Positions 5,984 to 8,619 of a stretch of 8,619 nt of DNA are shown here, in pieces (the first letter of the stretch is position 1; every line of letters begins with the position of its first letter). Below the pieces are notes generated by a model that did no database searches, had not been told where the DNA came from, and saw only the letters and a program-made list of their open reading frames with translations. The stretch is from an uncultured Blautia sp. GTDB lineage: Bacteria; Bacillota; Clostridia; Lachnospirales; Lachnospiraceae. A program made the position numbers and the translations under genes. Location: NCBI GenBank assembly GCA_945872375.1, contig CAMBYR010000075.1:1-8619 (forward strand), written 5' to 3'.

Positions 5984-6068
5984 ACGATATATGGCATCTG
6001 TCGGGACAGACATCTGCCAAAAATACATTATGACTGGTTCATAATGAAAGGAAAGAGAGGAAATTATT

Positions 6069-7802
6069 ATGGAATTTTCAGCAGTAAACACTATTTGGGT
6101 ACTTGTAGGTGCCGCACTGGTCTTCTTTATGCAGGCCGGATTTGCAATGGTGGAAACAGGCTTCACCAGAGCAAAAAATGCCGGAAACATTATCATGAAG
6201 AACCTTATGGACTTCTGTATCGGTACACCGACCTTCTGGATCATCGGCTTTGGCCTGATGTTCGGTGCCGGCAATGATTTTATCGGAACGATTCACGGAA
6301 TCGCTTCTGAAGCAAATTACGGAAACGGAATGCTTCCGGACGGAGTACCATTCTTTGCATTTCTGATTTTCCAGACTGTATTCTGCGCTACTTCTGCTAC
6401 CATCGTTTCCGGTGCTATGGCAGAGAGAACCAAGTTTTCTTCCTACTGCATCTACAGTTTTCTTATCAGTCTTGTTGTTTATCCTGTTTCCGGACACTGG
6501 ATCTGGGGCGGCGGATTCCTGGCTCAGATGGGCTTCCATGATTTTGCCGGTTCCTGTGCCGTACATATGGTAGGCGGTGTTGCCGCTTTCATCGGCGCAT
6601 GTATCCTTGGACCGCGTATTGGAAAATACAGTAAGAGCGGCAAATCCAAAGCAATTCCAGGTCATAACCTGACCATCGGTGCACTTGGTGTATTCATTCT
6701 CTGGTTCTGCTGGTTCGGTTTCAACGGTGCATCTACTGTCAGCATGGAAGGCGATGCCATCGTAAGCGCAGGTAAGATTTTCGTTACAACCAACCTTGCA
6801 GCAGCTGTTGCTACAATCACAGTTATGATGATCACATGGATCCGTTACAAAAAACCGGATGTTTCCATGTCTCTGAACGGTTCTCTGGCAGGTCTTGTAG
6901 CAATTACCGCAGGATGTGATACCGTATCTCCCACATCTGCAGCAATCATCGGTATCCTTTCCGGATTCATCGTTGTATTTGGTATTGAATTTATTGATAA
7001 GGTTCTGAAAGTGGATGACCCGGTTGGTGCCGTTGGTGTTCACGGTTTAAATGGTGCTTTTGGTACTCTCGCTGTTGGTCTTTTCTCCGACGGAACCGGT
7101 ACCGACTTCAAGGGACTTCTCACAGGCGGCGGCTTCACCGGCTTTGGCATCCAGTTCCTTGGTGTGATCGTTACGATCGCATGGGTTGCTGTTACCATGA
7201 CCATCGTATTCCAGGTAATTAAACACACCATCGGCCTTCGTGTATCTGCTGATGAAGAAATTGCAGGTCTGGATACAAAAGAGCATGGTCTTTCCAGTGC
7301 ATACGACGGATTTGTTGTTCACGACACCGTATCTTCCGTTCCTACTCCAATGGGTGTAACAAAAACCGTTTCCGTTCCTGTAGAAGCAGCTTCTGCTCCT
7401 CTGGAAACAATCTCCGAACTGCCGGCAGAGGGTGTTCACAAGCTTACCAAAGTCGTGATTATTACACGTCAGAGCAAGCTGGAAGACTTCATGCATGCCA
7501 TGAATGAAATTGGTGTAACAGGTATCACAATTACAAACGTTATGGGCTGCGGTGTTCAGAAGGGTGCAAGATCCTACTACCGTGGTGTTGAGATGGATAT
7601 GAATCTGCTGCCTAAGATCAAGATCGAAATCGTTGTCAGCCTTGTTCCTGTTCAGAAAGTCATCGATACTGCAAAAGAAGTTCTTCATACCGGTCAGTAT
7701 GGTGACGGTAAAGTCTTCGTTTACGATATTGAAAACGTTGTCAAGATCCGTACCGGCGAAGAAGGATTTATGGCATTACAGGATACACAGCCGCTTGAAT
7801 AA
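6069..7802 (+). CDS. amt: Ammonium transporter fused to a C-terminal PII signalling domain
   Basis: 577 aa. Residues about 1-405 are a complete Amt/MEP/Rh channel with 11 expected membrane spans. It begins with an Amt-type first helix (VNTIWVLVGAALVFFMQAGF) and carries the pore twin histidines H166 (SCAVHMVGG) and H325 (GVHGLNG). The cytoplasmic Amt tail EEIAGLDTKEHGLSSAY is also present. A linker of about 50 residues rich in Thr, Val and Pro joins it to a full PII domain (about 458-570): T-loop QKGARSYYRGVEM (497-509), B-loop TGQYGDGK (541-548) and C-loop KIRTGE (559-564). PII proteins bind ATP/ADP and 2-oxoglutarate and plug Amt channels, so the fusion is probably a self-gated transporter. 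The position equivalent to Tyr51 of E. coli GlnB is M509, so uridylylation there is not possible. AGAGG (6056-6060) is 8 nt before ATG. Amt-PII fusions are known in Clostridia. Confidence 0.95.
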   Translation: MEFSAVNTIWVLVGAALVFFMQAGFAMVETGFTRAKNAGNIIMKNLMDFCIGTPTFWIIGFGLMFGAGNDFIGTIHGIASEANYGNGMLPDGVPFFAFLIFQTVFCATSATIVSGAMAERTKFSSYCIYSFLISLVVYPVSGHWIWGGGFLAQMGFHDFAGSCAVHMVGGVAAFIGACILGPRIGKYSKSGKSKAIPGHNLTIGALGVFILWFCWFGFNGASTVSMEGDAIVSAGKIFVTTNLAAAVATITVMMITWIRYKKPDVSMSLNGSLAGLVAITAGCDTVSPTSAAIIGILSGFIVVFGIEFIDKVLKVDDPVGAVGVHGLNGAFGTLAVGLFSDGTGTDFKGLLTGGGFTGFGIQFLGVIVTIAWVAVTMTIVFQVIKHTIGLRVSADEEIAGLDTKEHGLSSAYDGFVVHDTVSSVPTPMGVTKTVSVPVEAASAPLETISELPAEGVHKLTKVVIITRQSKLEDFMHAMNEIGVTGITITNVMGCGVQKGARSYYRGVEMDMNLLPKIKIEIVVSLVPVQKVIDTAKEVLHTGQYGDGKVFVYDIENVVKIRTGEEGFMALQDTQPLE

Positions 7803-7841
7803 TCTATTCATCTGGTTTTTCTTAGAAAAGTATATATAACA

Positions 7842-7890
7842 AAAAAGAAACTCTGCAGAGAACACGACCGCTCCTGCAGAGTTTCTTTTT
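7842..7890. terminator. Bidirectional terminator between amt and the convergent membrane-protein gene
   Basis: AGAAACTCTGCAG (7846-7858) / CTGCAGAGTTTCT (7874-7886), 13 perfect pairs extended by A-T pairs to 17, with a 15-nt loop. On the plus strand it ends in a T-run (7886-7890) and serves amt. On the minus strand it ends in six Ts (7846-7841 complement) and serves the gene whose stop is at 7912. Confidence 0.9.
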
Positions 7891-7911
7891 GTTTTCCTGC
7901 TTATTTTCCTT

Positions 7912-8580
7912 TTATTTCCGACTGCTGTTCTCCGGCTCCGCCATTCTCGGCAGATTCCAGTGATAATGGGCAGCAAGGTATCGTATCAGAATCACCACAG
8001 CCGAGGAAAGCACCATAGCCGTAACAGAATCCCAGATCCGATAAGTATATACACAGACCAGCGCACCTACAATGGAAGCGCAGGCGTATACATGGCGTAC
8101 AAAAATATAGGGCGGAACACCTGCCATCACATCCCGGAGGAGGCCTCCTCCCACTCCTGTAATCGTTCCGAGAAACACCAGGAGAAAGGTGTGCTCCGGA
8201 TATCCGTACCGGATTCCGGTATTCACTCCCACAACCGTAAAAATCCCAAGCCCCACAGAGTCCATCATCAGCATGATTTTATCGAATCTTACACGGAATT
8301 CTCCCTCCAGAAGTTCTTTTTTCCAATATAGGACCATAAAAACAATACAGGATGTGATCGTGGCAACAAGAGCATACACAGGATCTTTGAACACTGCCGG
8401 CGGCGTAATTCCCAGAATAATATCCCTGGTCATTCCTCCTCCAACCGCAGTCACAACTCCCAGCACTCCAACTCCGAAAATATCCATTTTCCGATCCACA
8501 CCTGTCATGGCTCCCGAAGCCGCAAAAGCCACCGTTCCCAGCATTTCCATAGAGAACGTAATAATACTCTGAATATCCAT
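7912..8580 (-). CDS. TRIC/UPF0126 family membrane protein (putative cation channel or glycine transporter)
   Basis: 222 aa, near the usual 200-230 for the YicG/YadS group. It is very hydrophobic, with about six to seven membrane spans. Two similar halves are visible: GGGMTRDIILGITPP (47-61) and GVGGGLLRDVMAGVPP (142-157). Each repeats the family's Gly-rich stretch, Arg-Asp pair and Pro-Pro end, as expected for an internal duplication. Relatives are annotated as trimeric intracellular cation channels or, from limited experimental work, glycine transporters. The substrate here is unknown. GGGGGAT lies just before ATG 8580. It is convergent with amt and separated from it by a strong terminator, with no sign that it belongs to the nitrogen set. 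Its promoter is outside the window. Confidence 0.9.
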   Translation of the reverse strand: MDIQSIITFSMEMLGTVAFAASGAMTGVDRKMDIFGVGVLGVVTAVGGGMTRDIILGITPPAVFKDPVYALVATITSCIVFMVLYWKKELLEGEFRVRFDKIMLMMDSVGLGIFTVVGVNTGIRYGYPEHTFLLVFLGTITGVGGGLLRDVMAGVPPYIFVRHVYACASIVGALVCVYTYRIWDSVTAMVLSSAVVILIRYLAAHYHWNLPRMAEPENSSRK

Positions 8581-8619
8581 TTCTATCCCCCAGCTGCTGC
8601 TCTCCCGTCCTTTGGGCAG

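Larger units (their letters stand above)
5739..6068 (+). other. Structured intergenic region between glnN and amt
   Basis: 330 bp with no supported gene. In order it holds: a small stem just after the glnN stop (CCCG 5740-5743 / CGGG 5765-5768, no T-run); a possible three-way-junction RNA (5782-5879); a perfect 11-bp dyad (5888-5918); a hexaloop hairpin plus terminator (5940-5983); an imperfect stem (5993-6018, GGCATCTGT / ACAGA and TGCC); and a 7-bp hairpin (6026-6046) just before the amt ribosome site. No convincing -35/-10 pair was found. The best guess for a -10 is TTAAAT (5924-5929) or TATCTT (5929-5934), each with a poor -35. Transcription may therefore need an activator, or come in part from glnN read-through. 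Confidence 0.6.

Noticed and set aside
8601..8617. Another A1/G4 loop (CCC-AAAGGAC-GGG) upstream of the TRIC-family gene
   Set aside because: The loop is seven bases, the closing geometry differs, and no terminator follows before the start codon. It is probably chance, and the region is cut by the window edge.
8583..8619. Possible C-terminal end of an upstream minus-strand gene (…PKDGRAAAGG stop)
   Set aside because: Only 11 complete sense codons are visible before the stop, the composition is uninformative and no family is recognisable. It cannot be supported from this window.

Overview
The window looks like chromosomal DNA of a low-to-mid G+C Firmicute, most likely a gut Clostridium of the Lachnospiraceae type (Blautia/Dorea/Coprococcus relatives). 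The evidence is Firmicute-type Shine-Dalgarno sites, TTGACA/TATAAT promoters, a type III glutamine synthetase, an Amt-PII fusion protein and an Fe-S type PurF. The genus cannot be fixed from the sequence alone. Almost every gene handles ammonium or glutamine.

Layout: on the minus strand, reading right to left, purF (1950-3329) is followed by its own-promoter neighbour pyrG (127-1755). The 5' end of gltB (1-121, cut by the window edge) starts 5 bp after the pyrG stop. Divergent from purF, on the plus strand, lies glnN (type III glutamine synthetase, 3639-5738). After a 330-bp intergenic region full of inverted repeats comes an ammonium transporter fused to a C-terminal PII domain (6069-7802). 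A strong bidirectional terminator (7842-7890) separates it from a convergent, probably unrelated TRIC/UPF0126 membrane protein gene (7912-8580, minus).

How the genes fit together: Amt brings in ammonium, GlnN fixes it into glutamine, and GltB (GOGAT) returns the amide to glutamate. PurF and PyrG are the glutamine-consuming entry and branch enzymes for purines and CTP. PurF, PyrG and GltB are all glutamine amidotransferases.

Main discovery: each of the four leaders (pyrG-gltB, purF, glnN, amt) has a small hairpin with a six-base loop carrying A at loop position 1 and G at position 4, closed by a C-G pair. The loop is AAAGGC in three leaders and AAGGAT before amt. In every case the loop and/or 3' arm also form the 5' arm of a downstream intrinsic terminator, so hairpin and terminator exclude each other. 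The loop is conserved while the stems differ in sequence but keep pairing. This matches the known RNA target of ANTAR-domain antiterminators (A1/G4 hexaloops, as for EutV and NasR). I infer that an ANTAR protein encoded outside the window switches the whole nitrogen-assimilation set by antitermination. The sites seem to be single hairpins with almost no room for the usual partner hairpin, which would be unusual.

Other points of note: the PII domain has Met where the modifiable T-loop tyrosine of GlnB/GlnK sits, and the glnN-amt gap holds a possible three-way-junction RNA and a perfect 11-bp dyad.
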